A DNA stretch of 64,000 nt from Pseudocolwellia agarivorans (GCF_002000085.1 NZ_MUZU01000015.1:1-64000), one strand, 5' to 3'. Shown: positions 17,475 to 26,405, counted from the stretch's first letter. The notes: generated by a model from the sequence alone, not told the origin. Made by a program: numbers and translations.

Positions 17475-18719
17475 TTATTTCAACAAGTGTTTATTCCTAG
17501 CCTTTTCCAATTGCTCTATTGCAATTTCGATATTACGCTTAGCAATAAATTGAGTAAAAATCTCTGTCGCTTCAGAAGACATTTCATCGTTTGTATCTCT
17601 ATCAAAAAACTGCGATAAACCAACCGCTTTATTTAACATATCTTTTCCTACTACAGAAAAATAATCATCTGAATCTTTCACATTAATATTAGGAGGGATC
17701 ATACCTAATTGATGATTGAGTGATTCTTGAAATTTGGTGCTTGAAATAAAGGTAAGAAAACGTTCAATAGTCGGAGTTATTTTGGTGTAGTGAGGTAACA
17801 TAAAAACGTCTAAAGGCGCTTCCTCATATATAGGTACGTTATCGTCTATAATTGGAAAGCGGAAAAAATCAAAATCATCTTTTAATGATTCAGGCATACG
17901 ACCAGTAAAAAAATTACCTATTAAAGTCATTCCAGCAAGATGGTGATAAAGAAATGGCATGGCTTCATCCCACTTCCACATATGAGTATGAGCAATAAAA
18001 TAATTAAGATCTAATAATTGTTTCCAATATTTAAACACCTCTCTGACTCTATCATCATCAAACGAAATTTCTCCACGTAATAGTTTAGAGTGAAAATCTA
18101 AGCCATTAATTCGTAAATCAAAATAATCAAACCAAGCAGATGACGGCCATTTGTTTTTATTCCCTAATGTTATAGGAGTAATATTATTATTTTTTAAAAC
18201 TCGGCATATTTCTAAAAATTCATCCCAAGTATTTGGGGGGCTTAAGTTAAATTTTTTAAACGTCGACTTACGATAATAAAATCCCCATTGGTAATAAGAA
18301 ATCGGTATCCCATAAACTTTGTTCTCCAAAGTAACAGCACTAACAGAACCTTGACTAAACTTATCGGATAACTGATATTTTTTCCAAATACTATCTACCG
18401 ATTTTATTTTATTTTTACGAACATACTGATATAAGCGCTCGCCTGCTTGCCAATTAATAACATCAGGACCTTCACCAGAATCTAACCATTTTTTCAATTC
18501 GACTTTAAATTCTTTATCAGGATATATGATGAGTTTTATATCAACATCAGGGTTTTCTTTACTAAATTGAGATAGTGATGACGAAATAATAGAGCGTTGC
18601 TGGCCACTTGTTAATAAAACAGCAATATTTAACGTTTCTTTCCCGTAGGATTTTAGAGGATTCAGAAACATTACCACTAACAACAATGAGAAAAAACTCA
18701 TAAAAAATGGTTTTATCAC
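17475..18719 (-). CDS. Extracellular solute-binding protein, family 1 type
   Basis: A 414-residue exported binding protein. It starts with GTG at 18719 behind GGGAG, seven bases away, and residues 1-26 are a signal peptide (FFSLLLVVMFLNPLKSYG). The body has the two-lobe cluster 1/MalE-like pattern: SGEGPDVINWQAGERL, YGIPISYYQWGFYYRKS, PPNTWDEFLEICRVLK and AGMTLIGNFFTGRMP. It probably binds a sugar or similar organic solute in the periplasm. No ABC transporter permease or ATPase lies next to it; its only partner is the chemoreceptor immediately downstream. A sensory rather than uptake role is therefore plausible. Confidence 0.85.
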   Translation of the reverse strand: MIKPFFMSFFSLLLVVMFLNPLKSYGKETLNIAVLLTSGQQRSIISSSLSQFSKENPDVDIKLIIYPDKEFKVELKKWLDSGEGPDVINWQAGERLYQYVRKNKIKSVDSIWKKYQLSDKFSQGSVSAVTLENKVYGIPISYYQWGFYYRKSTFKKFNLSPPNTWDEFLEICRVLKNNNITPITLGNKNKWPSSAWFDYFDLRINGLDFHSKLLRGEISFDDDRVREVFKYWKQLLDLNYFIAHTHMWKWDEAMPFLYHHLAGMTLIGNFFTGRMPESLKDDFDFFRFPIIDDNVPIYEEAPLDVFMLPHYTKITPTIERFLTFISSTKFQESLNHQLGMIPPNINVKDSDDYFSVVGKDMLNKAVGLSQFFDRDTNDEMSSEATEIFTQFIAKRNIEIAIEQLEKARNKHLLK

Positions 18720-19360
18720 GTTAATCTCCCTAGAAAAAATATTTTATTTAATAATAGTCAACTCTAAATAATTGTCTATTTTTTAAGTAAAACAATACTT
18801 AACAACACACATTATTTATATTTGTTGATAAAGCTTGTATAAACTAATCGTATCTTATCTAACTTCATATTGTTGGTTAAGCTGAAAATAAATATTTTAG
18901 TATCTTTGATTAACACTACAATATTTGTAATAGTTTTACCGAAGTATTACATTAATTTGAGCACTTACTCTACCTATACTATTTAATACTCGATTGATTT
19001 TACTGAGTTTAAAAAGTACATTCATTGATATTCCCAACATTTAAAAATAGCAATAAGAATAAAGTCTGTGGAGAGAACGTCACGACTTTATTGACTAATC
19101 ATTATGTGAATGTTTATAGGTGATTTTTTGTGTTTATAAATTATCCAACTAAAATCGCATAGTAAATCATTAGGATTCATGCTGTGATGATTCACCTTTA
19201 TTACTAACAAATCATAAAGCTATGACTATAAAGGTAAAGCGCATAATTGGGTTGAGTTAAATAGTAATATATAACAATATATTTTCGTGATTACTTTAAA
19301 ATAAAAGGAAGCTTTAGTTTACTTCCTTTGCACATATTAAAATGGTGTTGAGTCAATAAT
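18720..19360. other. Long gene-free spacer with a hairpin
   Basis: No open frame of note. It must contain the promoter of the solute-binding protein gene (minus strand) near 18720-18850. At 19058-19092 there is a bulged hairpin: AATAAAGTC plus GTG pairs with CAC plus GACTTTATT (12 bp, one bulged T, 10-base loop). It lacks a T-run on the plus strand. The rest is AT-rich without recognisable structure. Confidence 0.5.
19304..19329 (-). terminator. Terminator of the redoxin-NTF2-DoxX operon
   Basis: AAAGGAAG (19304-19311) pairs with CTTCCTTT (19322-19329). On the minus strand it is followed by TATTTTA, and it lies 31 bases after the DoxX-like stop. Confidence 0.65.
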
Positions 19361-19783
19361 TTAATTAGTCCATCTACCAAATAAATTTCTTTGTGGGCGA
19401 CCACGTACTTTATTACCCAGTAAATATGAAACAGGAATTACGATCATACCCACTAACGCGTGACCAAAAAAATCACCGTAAATAATATGTCCAACTAACG
19501 CCATTGCCATATTGATAAAATAGGCGGCATAAGCCATATCACGCAAATCGTTATATCGATGAGTAACAATAATTAAAATTGTTGCTATTTTTAAATAGGC
19601 TAATGGATAAACCAAATAAGTGGGATAACCAAACGCAGTAAAGTAGCCCGCTTGAGTGTCATGAATAATATGATACGAAGCAGCTGCCCACGTTAATAAA
19701 AATAAAACAATACCAGTACTTACCCAGTACAAAATTTTGGTTAGTATATGAGGTTTATATTCTGTTGTTCCAGTTGTCATCAT
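19361..19783 (-). CDS. DoxX-like integral membrane protein
   Basis: A 140-residue protein with four predicted membrane helices (ILYWVSTGIVLFLLTWAAA, YPLAYLKIATILIIV, YAAYFINMAMALVGHIIY, GHALVGMIVIPVSYLLG). The layout and the motif AFGYPTYLVYPLAYLKI match DoxX-like proteins, found with thiol or redox enzymes and of mostly unknown function. Its ATG directly follows the stop of the upstream NTF2-like gene, so it is third in the operon. It probably acts in the inner membrane with its operon partners in an oxidative or electrophile response; that is inference from context. Confidence 0.8.
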   Translation of the reverse strand: MMTTGTTEYKPHILTKILYWVSTGIVLFLLTWAAASYHIIHDTQAGYFTAFGYPTYLVYPLAYLKIATILIIVTHRYNDLRDMAYAAYFINMAMALVGHIIYGDFFGHALVGMIVIPVSYLLGNKVRGRPQRNLFGRWTN

Positions 19784-20176
19784 TTATTCCTCAGCGTGTA
19801 CAAATATAACTTCGCGCATAACTTGCCAAGCGTTATTTTCTTTTACTAAATCAATACTCAAAGTAATTTTTTGCTCTTCAGCCATTAACTTAACTTTACG
19901 TGAAATGAGTACATGAGCATTTTTGTCATCGGCATCAATTCGGTGAAATTCAGCCCAGGTATTTAATGCTGGTTCTTTGTTATCTCGCTTGCTTTGAAAT
20001 AAACCTTTAAACATCGCTTTATCTGCAATAGACGTAGCACCAGAAGGATCGAGCATAATAACCTGTAAATCGTTATGATAAATTCTTTCAAGGGCATCTA
20101 TATCAAAGCTAGTTCCAGCTTGGATCAGATCATTAATTAATTGTTTTACGTCTGCTGCATGGGTATTGGTTGTCAT
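19784..20176 (-). CDS. NTF2/SnoaL-like protein (DUF4440 type)
   Basis: A 130-residue cytoplasmic protein with the cone-shaped NTF2-like pattern: an N-terminal helix pair (VKQLINDLIQAGTSFDIDAL), IYHNDLQVIMLDPSGA, then the beta-sheet segment (WAEFHRIDADDKNAHVLISRKV, WQVMREVIFVH). Proteins of this fold bind or isomerise small hydrophobic molecules; the substrate is not predictable. It lies between the redoxin gene (13 bases upstream) and the DoxX-like gene (adjacent), clearly in one operon opposite a TetR regulator. Confidence 0.75.
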   Translation of the reverse strand: MTTNTHAADVKQLINDLIQAGTSFDIDALERIYHNDLQVIMLDPSGATSIADKAMFKGLFQSKRDNKEPALNTWAEFHRIDADDKNAHVLISRKVKLMAEEQKITLSIDLVKENNAWQVMREVIFVHAEE

Positions 20177-20189
20177 AATAAAATGCCTA

Positions 20190-20726
20190 CTAATAAGTTA
20201 ACGTACCGCGAATAGGATATTGATTTTCAGGATTTCGAATAAAACCTAATCCTCTGATCACTGACATTAATTCAGGTCTTAGGAATGGCGCATTCGAAAT
20301 ATCAATTAACTGAATTTCCTTCGATGAGTTAATAACAAACAAACCAGGTTCAGCGAAAGGACGATCAGTTTCGGCCTCAGACCTTGGGTTTGAAATATAT
20401 AAACCAAGTGTTTGCATTTGCTCGATAGATAAATCGTAACCTATCTCAAAATTTGGCTTAACTTCATTTATTTGAATTAACGCTTTTTCTTTTGGATCGG
20501 CCGACATAGCGACAACATCGACACCTAATTCATTAAATTTAGGCAGTAACTCATTTAATGTTGATAAATACTGTGTACATAACGGGCAATGTTTACCACG
20601 ATATACAACCACTAAAAGCCAATCACAATCGCCTTTTGGATTTAAAAAATCTAATTTTCCGCCGTCTAATTTATCAACCGATAACGCTGGAAATTTCTGT
20701 CCTGCACTTAATTTTTTACTTGTCAT
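20190..20726 (-). CDS. AhpC/TSA-family redoxin
   Basis: A 178-residue thioredoxin-fold protein. The active site is YRGKHCPLCTQYLSTLNELL, with cysteines in a CPLC arrangement rather than the VCPTE of true 2-Cys peroxiredoxins. FNELGVDVVAMSADPKEKAL and AEPGLFVINSSKEIQLIDISNAPF are the typical following strands. It probably reduces peroxides or acts as a thiol-disulfide protein in the cytoplasm. It is the first gene of the operon and its promoter (20760-20787) is embedded between two copies of a 16-bp repeat likely bound by the divergent TetR protein. Confidence 0.85.
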   Translation of the reverse strand: MTSKKLSAGQKFPALSVDKLDGGKLDFLNPKGDCDWLLVVVYRGKHCPLCTQYLSTLNELLPKFNELGVDVVAMSADPKEKALIQINEVKPNFEIGYDLSIEQMQTLGLYISNPRSEAETDRPFAEPGLFVINSSKEIQLIDISNAPFLRPELMSVIRGLGFIRNPENQYPIRGTLTY

Positions 20727-20740
20727 TTTATTTCTCTCTT

Positions 20741-20803
20741 GAGTTTTGTAATGAACACTATAATAATAGACAAATAATTTTAGTCAAGAGTTTTGTAATG
20801 AAC
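20741..20803. promoter_or_regulatory. Divergent redoxin/tetR control region with 16-bp direct repeats
   Basis: GAGTTTTGTAATGAAC occurs twice, at 20741-20756 and 20788-20803, 47 bp apart. Between them on the minus strand lies TTGACT (20782-20787), 16 bp, TATTAT (20760-20765), a good promoter for the redoxin operon. The second repeat contains the ATG and ribosome binding site (AAGAG) of the tetR gene. The repeats bracket the promoter, as expected for operators of the TetR regulator. Confidence 0.65.
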
Positions 20804-21418
20804 GATACAAAAATAAAAAAAATGGGCCGCCCTTTAAAATTTAACAAAGACCAAGCCCTAGCCTCAGCTATAAATGTTTTTTGGAGCAAAGGTTACGAAG
20901 GCAGCTCAATGAAAGATTTAACAACCGCTATGGGAATTAATGCTCCAAGTTTATATGCAACCTTTGGCGATAAACACCAGCTGTACTTGCAAGCAATAGA
21001 CAGCTACACCTCAAAAGACGACTGTGGTCCTATTGTTGCTTTTGAAAGCGAAAGTAATATAAAAGAAGCGATTAAGTCATTTTTTAAAACAGCCCTTGAA
21101 TATGCCACTACCAATGAAGATGGTATTCAAGGTTGTTTTTTAAGTACCTGTGTTTCAACAAGCGCCGGCTCTATTGAAGGCGTTCAAGAACGCTTAAAGC
21201 AAGCCATTAAAGAAACTGATATCCGTTTAGCTGCTCGCTTTGAAGAAGAAATGAGCAAAGGAAATTTACCCAAAAATTTTCCTTCGTTAAAACGTGCACA
21301 GCTGATGTTTGATTTAAGGCAAGGTTATTTACTTAGAGCAAGAGCTGGCATAAGTATTGATGAAATGAATAAAGATTTTGAAGACAAAGCAGAAATGGTT
21401 TTAGGCTTTTGTAAATAA
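20798..21418 (+). CDS. TetR/AcrR-family regulator
   Basis: A 206-residue repressor. The frame is open far upstream, but the real start is the ATG at 20798, with AAGAG seven bases ahead and the usual MGRPLKF opening a few codons later. The N-terminal helix-turn-helix is ALASAINVFWSKGYEGSSMK through LTTAMGINAPSLYATFGDKH. The C-terminal ligand domain contains GCFLSTCVSTSAGS. It is divergent from the redoxin-NTF2-DoxX operon, 71 bases away, and most likely represses it and itself through the duplicated 16-bp motif, releasing on an electrophile or oxidant. A strong terminator follows directly at its stop codon. Confidence 0.9.
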   Translation: MNDTKIKKMGRPLKFNKDQALASAINVFWSKGYEGSSMKDLTTAMGINAPSLYATFGDKHQLYLQAIDSYTSKDDCGPIVAFESESNIKEAIKSFFKTALEYATTNEDGIQGCFLSTCVSTSAGSIEGVQERLKQAIKETDIRLAARFEEEMSKGNLPKNFPSLKRAQLMFDLRQGYLLRARAGISIDEMNKDFEDKAEMVLGFCK

Positions 21419-21450
21419 AAATGCTAGCTGATAAATATCAGCTAGCATTT
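21419..21450. terminator. Strong terminator after tetR
   Basis: A near-perfect long hairpin, AAATGCTAGCTGAT pairing with ATCAGCTAGCATTT, beginning one base after the TetR stop codon. A-rich and T-rich flanks on the two sides allow it to act in either direction. Confidence 0.82.
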
Positions 21451-21554
21451 AAATTAGCAATTAATGGATGTTTCTATTCAAAAAATCTGGAGTCACCTCC
21501 TTAGAATAATTTATATTCTGTAATACATTGAATAACATAACTTAAAATAGAGGA

Positions 21555-22373
21555 CTAAAAGTTTTGTGCTGTTTGCCCTTCGTCAGTTTGATGTAACTTA
21601 ATAACCACCCTACGGTCGTAAAAACTAATTTCTTTATCGGTACTAGCGACTACAGGTTCGCTTTCACCTAGTGCAAATATTTGAATGCGATCGCTTTCTA
21701 CCCCGTCATTTATTAAGGCATTTTTAACCGCATTTACTCGTGCTAACGACAATGCCTGGTTTAACGCTTCGTCACCTTGTAAGTCGGTATAACCTGACAA
21801 GTCGATAGATAAATCAGGCGACTGCGCTAACATTTTAGCTAGCGAGCTAATTTGTTGTTGGTAATGGGCTTTAATTTCGCTTGATCCCGTTGAAAATTGC
21901 AGGCTCATTAATAAGTTTTCTGCTTGCAATTGAGCCGATTTTTTATAGTTACTTTCTAACGATAACAGCTCTGCTTGGTATGATTGCTCTGTTGCTTGTA
22001 AGGCTTTTTGATGTTGTGCAATTACGTGATCAATATTCTGTTGTTTACTGGCTAGCGTAACCTCTAAATCTTCAATAGAGTTTTCTGCATTGACGTTTTT
22101 TGCGATAAGTGTACCAACAAAACCTGCAACTATTGCGCCTATTGGCCCTGCAACTACAGCACCAACAAGCGCACCAGATCCAAATCCTATTTCTACATTA
22201 GTATCTGCTTGCTGTGCCTTTTCTTGTTCTGTTGCTACTTTATATTCCTCATTAAAGGCATAGCTCGGTGTTGCCATTAATGAACCGATAACCAATAAAC
22301 CAATAACTGATTTTTTAGTTACTGAGTGAGGAGTTACGTGGTTTGAGTGTGTAGTTGTGTTAAAAGTTTTCAT
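21555..22373 (-). CDS. pdsO: Sortase-system OmpA-like protein PdsO
   Basis: A 272-residue envelope protein. I place the start at 22373, where AAAGGA lies eight bases upstream and a signal peptide follows (VIGLLVIGSLMATPSYA). After it come a glycine-zipper segment (GALVGAVVAGPIGAIVAGFV), a helical coiled-coil region of about 60 residues (QQNIDHVIAQHQKALQATEQ) and a C-terminal OmpA peptidoglycan-binding domain (DLSGYTDLQGDEALNQALSL, then ALGESEP). This architecture and the neighbouring pdsR/pdsS identify PdsO of the proteobacterial dedicated sortase system. The class GN sortase and its target protein, usually adjacent, are not here: the next gene is tetR. Confidence 0.85.
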   Translation of the reverse strand: MKTFNTTTHSNHVTPHSVTKKSVIGLLVIGSLMATPSYAFNEEYKVATEQEKAQQADTNVEIGFGSGALVGAVVAGPIGAIVAGFVGTLIAKNVNAENSIEDLEVTLASKQQNIDHVIAQHQKALQATEQSYQAELLSLESNYKKSAQLQAENLLMSLQFSTGSSEIKAHYQQQISSLAKMLAQSPDLSIDLSGYTDLQGDEALNQALSLARVNAVKNALINDGVESDRIQIFALGESEPVVASTDKEISFYDRRVVIKLHQTDEGQTAQNF

Positions 22374-22605
22374 ATTGTTTTCCTTTAGTGGTTGTTTGTT
22401 TAATTGCTTAACTCTTTGTTGGTAACTATTAAACAAAACAAGTCGGACGAAATACCGACGCAAAAAAGGAAAATCGACGAACAAATGTGGCAACAATATG
22501 GCAATATCAATAAAAGCGCGAAGTTAGGGAAATAATTAGATATATTTACCTCATTGAAGAGTGCAGCTTGGCTTAAAGAGCTAAAACAGAAAGGTAAAAG
22601 AATAA

Positions 22606-23331
22606 ATGAGTAAACGCATAGCGATAGTAGAAGATGAAGCAGCCATAAGAGAAAACTATGCTGATGTTCTACGCAGCCAAGGATATCAGGTACAAACCTA
22701 TGTAGATCGCGAAAGTGCCACACAAGCGTTTTCTTTACGCTTACCCCATTTAGTTATTTTAGATATTGGCTTAGAAGAAGAATACGACGGCGGTTTTATT
22801 TTGTGTCAATGGTTACGCACCCTTTCAACCACTTTACCTATTATATTTTTAACGGCTCGCGATAACGATTTTGATACCGTATCTGGCTTACGTATTGGCG
22901 CTGACGATTACTTAACAAAAGATATTAGCCTACCTCATTTAAGCGCAAGAATATCAGCTTTGTTTCGCAGACAAGATGCTATGAATCAACCACAACAAGA
23001 AGATCATTTAATTAGCGTAGGATCGATGACAATAGACAGCCAACGCATGAGTGTTAAATGGAAGGAGCAATTAATCGACCTGACCATTACCGAATTTTGG
23101 ATGGTTTATGCACTTGCTAAACACCCAGGTCATGTAAAAAACAGAACCCAGCTCATGCAAGATTCTAATATTTTTGTTGATGACAGTACCATTACCTCGC
23201 ACATCAAACGTATTCGTAAAAAATTTATCAAAACAGACGACACATTCGATTACATTGAAACCGTTTACGGTATGGGTTATCGCTGGAATGAAGATACACA
23301 AAACAGCATGAGTTCAGCAAGCCATGCTTAA
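22606..23331 (+). CDS. pdsR: Sortase-system response regulator PdsR
   Basis: A 241-residue OmpR-type response regulator. The receiver domain (1-120) has the acidic pocket IVEDE, phosphoacceptor Asp53 (LVILDIG) and the conserved Lys in YLTKDIS. The C-terminal winged helix includes LTITEFWMVYALAKHPG, then DDSTITSHIKRIRKKF and VYGMGYRW. The extended LGLEEEYDGGF-like loop after Asp53 and the neighbourhood fit the dedicated sortase-system regulator. It is divergent from pdsO across 232 bases, which should hold both promoters, and 81 bases upstream of pdsS. A generic OmpR-type regulator is the alternative reading. Confidence 0.82.
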   Translation: MSKRIAIVEDEAAIRENYADVLRSQGYQVQTYVDRESATQAFSLRLPHLVILDIGLEEEYDGGFILCQWLRTLSTTLPIIFLTARDNDFDTVSGLRIGADDYLTKDISLPHLSARISALFRRQDAMNQPQQEDHLISVGSMTIDSQRMSVKWKEQLIDLTITEFWMVYALAKHPGHVKNRTQLMQDSNIFVDDSTITSHIKRIRKKFIKTDDTFDYIETVYGMGYRWNEDTQNSMSSASHA

Positions 23332-23412
23332 TATCACGCTATCAAGTACAAGCTTAATAAAAAGTATGTTGATAAAAGTATCATTTCAACAATCAGGTCG
23401 TAAACTGTAACT

Positions 23413-25662
23413 ATGCCCGTTAAAAATAAGTCGTTCTTCAGATTTGGTTTACGTATTAAGTTACTTTTACTGTCGTCTTTTCTATTCAGCCTGCCTTGGT
23501 TTGGTTATCAATACGTGTGGGAAATGGAAAAGTACCTACGCTACGGTCAAGAGCAAACTATTGTAGGTACAGCACGAGCTTTAGCCACTGCGCTGCATGA
23601 GCGCCCTAACCTTTTTAATAACCAAGCAAGTTTTCTTCCTAATGTTGAAAAAGGAAAAGATCTTTACAGCTATAAATTAACCACCGCTATTCAATTAGAC
23701 GGTCTACCAATCGACTGGCCTTTATTTAACTCGCGCGCCCATTACTACGGTGAAAAAAATCAGCTCAGCAAATCAACCTCAGCAGAAAACTCACTACACT
23801 TTAACGCCAGCGTAGGCCAGTACGATAAGTATTTATACATGATGTTTACTGTGGTGGATAACCAACTGATTTATCGCCATAAAAATGCGCGTGGTATTTT
23901 TAAAAACGATCATTTAGAAATTGGACTTGTTGATCCACAAAATCACTTTAATCGTTTTATTATCAGCAATAAAAAAGCTGGTTGGTTAGATGCATATAAG
24001 GTTGAAACACCGATTATTGAAACAGACCCTTTTACACAAACCAATCCAACTAATCCCCAAAAACAAATAATCACCGTGGCTCCTAAAATTCAAGGCCATT
24101 GGTTAGAAACACCTCAAGGTTATAATGTAGAACTACGTATTCCTATGGATATTGTTGGCGATAATATTGCTTTTGCTTTTCATGATGTAGATACAGAGTT
24201 TGCTGATGAACTCGCCAGTGTTGGCTCTGCAAATCCAAGTACCGCGCAAACTTTAGGTACGGTTTTAGTACCCTCACCTGAAATTGAACGTATTGTAAAA
24301 GGCATGAGCTACACTAACTCAAGTGTTTGGGTGGTCGACCAACATCAACGCGTATTAGCCAAGGCAGGAAATTTAAAACAAGCCAGTGGTGTATGGAATA
24401 AAAGAACAACAAGTCATTCAACTTCTAGCAATTCAAACGATTCAATGATCACCTCATTATGGAACACCATTGAGCAAAACTGGTTATTGCCGTTATATTA
24501 TAAATTTTTAACTAAGCCACCTAAAGACTTTATCGACGAGCTTTACGATGCTCAACACTTAACAGGTAAACACATAAAAAGTGCGTTACAAGGTAATGCG
24601 CATTCACAATGGCGTTTAACCACAGACCAACAAGCCGTCGTTCTTTCAGCCGCTTATCCTATTTATATTAATAACCAAGTACATGGCGCCGTTATTGTTG
24701 AAGAAACCACAAATGGTATTAGAACCTTAAGAAACCGCGCCTTAGAAAAACTTTTCACCTCAATTATTGCCATTATGCTATTAGGGGCAACCAGCTTCTT
24801 TTTGTTTGCTTCGCGTATATCTAACCGCATTAGAACCCTACGGAACCAAGCAGAATCAAGCATTGATGAAAACGGACGTATCAATAACCAGCTTGTTGCT
24901 TCAACCGCTAACGATGAAATTGGCGACTTATCGCGTAGTTTTTCAACCGCAGTGAATCGATTGAGCCAATATAATCATTACCTTGAAGGTATGTCGTCGC
25001 GTTTATCTCACGAACTTAGAACGCCTATTGCGGTAGTTAGAACCTCTCTTGAAAACCTCACTATGCAGCAATTACCTGATAGCACAGCTCCTTACATAGA
25101 ACGTGCACAAACAGGCATAAACACCCTTAATTTAATACTCACCAATATGAGTGAAGCCACCAACTTAGAGCAAATGTTAGAAACCACAGAGCGTGTACCT
25201 TTTAACTTACAACAAGTGTTATTTGGCTGTGTGCAAGGTTATAAACAAATTTACACAGAGGTAAAGTTTTCATTAACGGGCTTAAATGAAGAAAATGCTC
25301 GTAGCAAAGCACCCAATATAGAAGGTTCACCTGAACATATCGCTCAGTTGCTCGATAAAGTATTTGCTAACGCGGTAGAATTTAGTAACGACAATAAGGT
25401 TAGCATTAGCTTACAAGAAACATCGTCAACCTTTATTATTCACATAAGTAACAACGGTAAACACTTGCCTGAATTAATGAAAGATAGATTATTTGATTCT
25501 ATGGTATCGATGCGCGACACTAAACGCCAAGCACAGCCCCATTTAGGTTTAGGGCTTTATATTGCGAGGCTTATTGTGGAATTTCATCAAGGTAGTATTA
25601 GTGCGAACGATCATCACAATCCATCAGGCGTTACTTTAAGTATTACCCTTAATAAGATTTAG
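23413..25662 (+). CDS. pdsS: Sortase-system sensor histidine kinase PdsS
   Basis: A 749-residue membrane kinase. TM1 is at about 13-30 (LLLLSSFLFSLPWFGYQYV). A large periplasmic region of about 420 residues starts with a carbohydrate-binding-like module (IQLDGLPIDWPLFNSRAHYY, HKNARGIFKNDHLEIGLVDP). TM2 is FTSIIAIMLLGATSFFLFAS, followed by a HAMP segment, the H-box SRLSHELRTPIAVVR with His533, and an ATPase domain (GLGLYIARLIVEFHQGSI). The long sensor with this module matches the kinase of the proteobacterial dedicated sortase system. It pairs with pdsR and converges on queE, with a 9-base gap and no terminator. What it senses without the sortase nearby is unclear. Confidence 0.84.
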   Translation: MPVKNKSFFRFGLRIKLLLLSSFLFSLPWFGYQYVWEMEKYLRYGQEQTIVGTARALATALHERPNLFNNQASFLPNVEKGKDLYSYKLTTAIQLDGLPIDWPLFNSRAHYYGEKNQLSKSTSAENSLHFNASVGQYDKYLYMMFTVVDNQLIYRHKNARGIFKNDHLEIGLVDPQNHFNRFIISNKKAGWLDAYKVETPIIETDPFTQTNPTNPQKQIITVAPKIQGHWLETPQGYNVELRIPMDIVGDNIAFAFHDVDTEFADELASVGSANPSTAQTLGTVLVPSPEIERIVKGMSYTNSSVWVVDQHQRVLAKAGNLKQASGVWNKRTTSHSTSSNSNDSMITSLWNTIEQNWLLPLYYKFLTKPPKDFIDELYDAQHLTGKHIKSALQGNAHSQWRLTTDQQAVVLSAAYPIYINNQVHGAVIVEETTNGIRTLRNRALEKLFTSIIAIMLLGATSFFLFASRISNRIRTLRNQAESSIDENGRINNQLVASTANDEIGDLSRSFSTAVNRLSQYNHYLEGMSSRLSHELRTPIAVVRTSLENLTMQQLPDSTAPYIERAQTGINTLNLILTNMSEATNLEQMLETTERVPFNLQQVLFGCVQGYKQIYTEVKFSLTGLNEENARSKAPNIEGSPEHIAQLLDKVFANAVEFSNDNKVSISLQETSSTFIIHISNNGKHLPELMKDRLFDSMVSMRDTKRQAQPHLGLGLYIARLIVEFHQGSISANDHHNPSGVTLSITLNKI

Positions 25663-25671
25663 GTATTAGCG

Positions 25672-26349
25672 CTATTCAATTCCAATATATTTATGTACTT
25701 GAATAGACAAACGCCAATTATTTTTAATACAGGTTTCAATGGCTAATTCAGTCGCGCGTTGCTTTTGACTAATAGGCTGTAAATAAATTGGCGTGTTAGT
25801 GACTTCATGCTCGGCAAGTAGTTTTTGAAGCTCGTCAACATGATGTTCAGTGGCTACAGGGTGCTTTATTTCGTTAGCACGATCTAACGCTGAACGTAAA
25901 ATTTTATAACCGCCTTTCATATTAATTTTAGGCGACACCGTAACCCAGCACTTATCGGTAACTCTCACTTCAAACGTACCTGACGTTTCTATTTGTGTAC
26001 TATAACCAAGTGCCTCAAAGCCTGCACATAAAGGAGTTAGGTCAACCATGCAAGGTTCGCCACCCGTAATAACAATATGTTTAGCTTGGTAACCTTGTTT
26101 TTTTACCCAATCAAGTATTTGTTCAACCGACATATTCGCCCATTGGGTAGATTCTTCACGCTTACTTGCCATTATTTCAGTAGACACTGAATCATCAAGA
26201 TTAATGTCCCATGTATGTTTAGTATCACACCATGAACAGGCTACAGGACAGCCCTGTAAACGAATAAATATAGAAGGTTGTCCGGTAAAAGACCCTTCGC
26301 CTTGAATGGTTTCGAAGAACTCATTAATTTTATAGCAAGTTGTTTTCAC
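25672..26349 (-). CDS. queE: 7-carboxy-7-deazaguanine synthase
   Basis: A 225-residue radical SAM enzyme converting 6-carboxy-tetrahydropterin to 7-carboxy-7-deazaguanine in queuosine synthesis. The cluster-binding cysteines are Cys34, Cys38 and Cys41 (GCPVACSWCDTKHTW, the CxxxCxxC form). FFETIQGEGSFTGQPSIFIR is the typical N-terminus and IVITGGEPCM the SAM-binding strand. It is divergent from queC, the next enzyme of the pathway, across about 119 bases. queD and queF are not in this window. Confidence 0.93.
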   Translation of the reverse strand: MKTTCYKINEFFETIQGEGSFTGQPSIFIRLQGCPVACSWCDTKHTWDINLDDSVSTEIMASKREESTQWANMSVEQILDWVKKQGYQAKHIVITGGEPCMVDLTPLCAGFEALGYSTQIETSGTFEVRVTDKCWVTVSPKINMKGGYKILRSALDRANEIKHPVATEHHVDELQKLLAEHEVTNTPIYLQPISQKQRATELAIETCIKNNWRLSIQVHKYIGIE

Positions 26350-26405
26350 TTTTGTGCTTTAGCCTGTGTTGATTTTCTAGTAAAATGCGCGCTTTTATTA
26401 TTATA

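Noticed and set aside
17430-17618. 62-codon plus-strand frame across the chemoreceptor/binding-protein junction
   Set aside because: Antisense to the 3' end of the binding-protein gene, no ribosome binding site, no recognisable motif.
20558-20797. 80-codon N-terminal extension of the TetR frame
   Set aside because: It is antisense to the redoxin gene and passes through the divergent promoter; the ATG at 20798 has a ribosome binding site and gives the standard TetR N-terminus.
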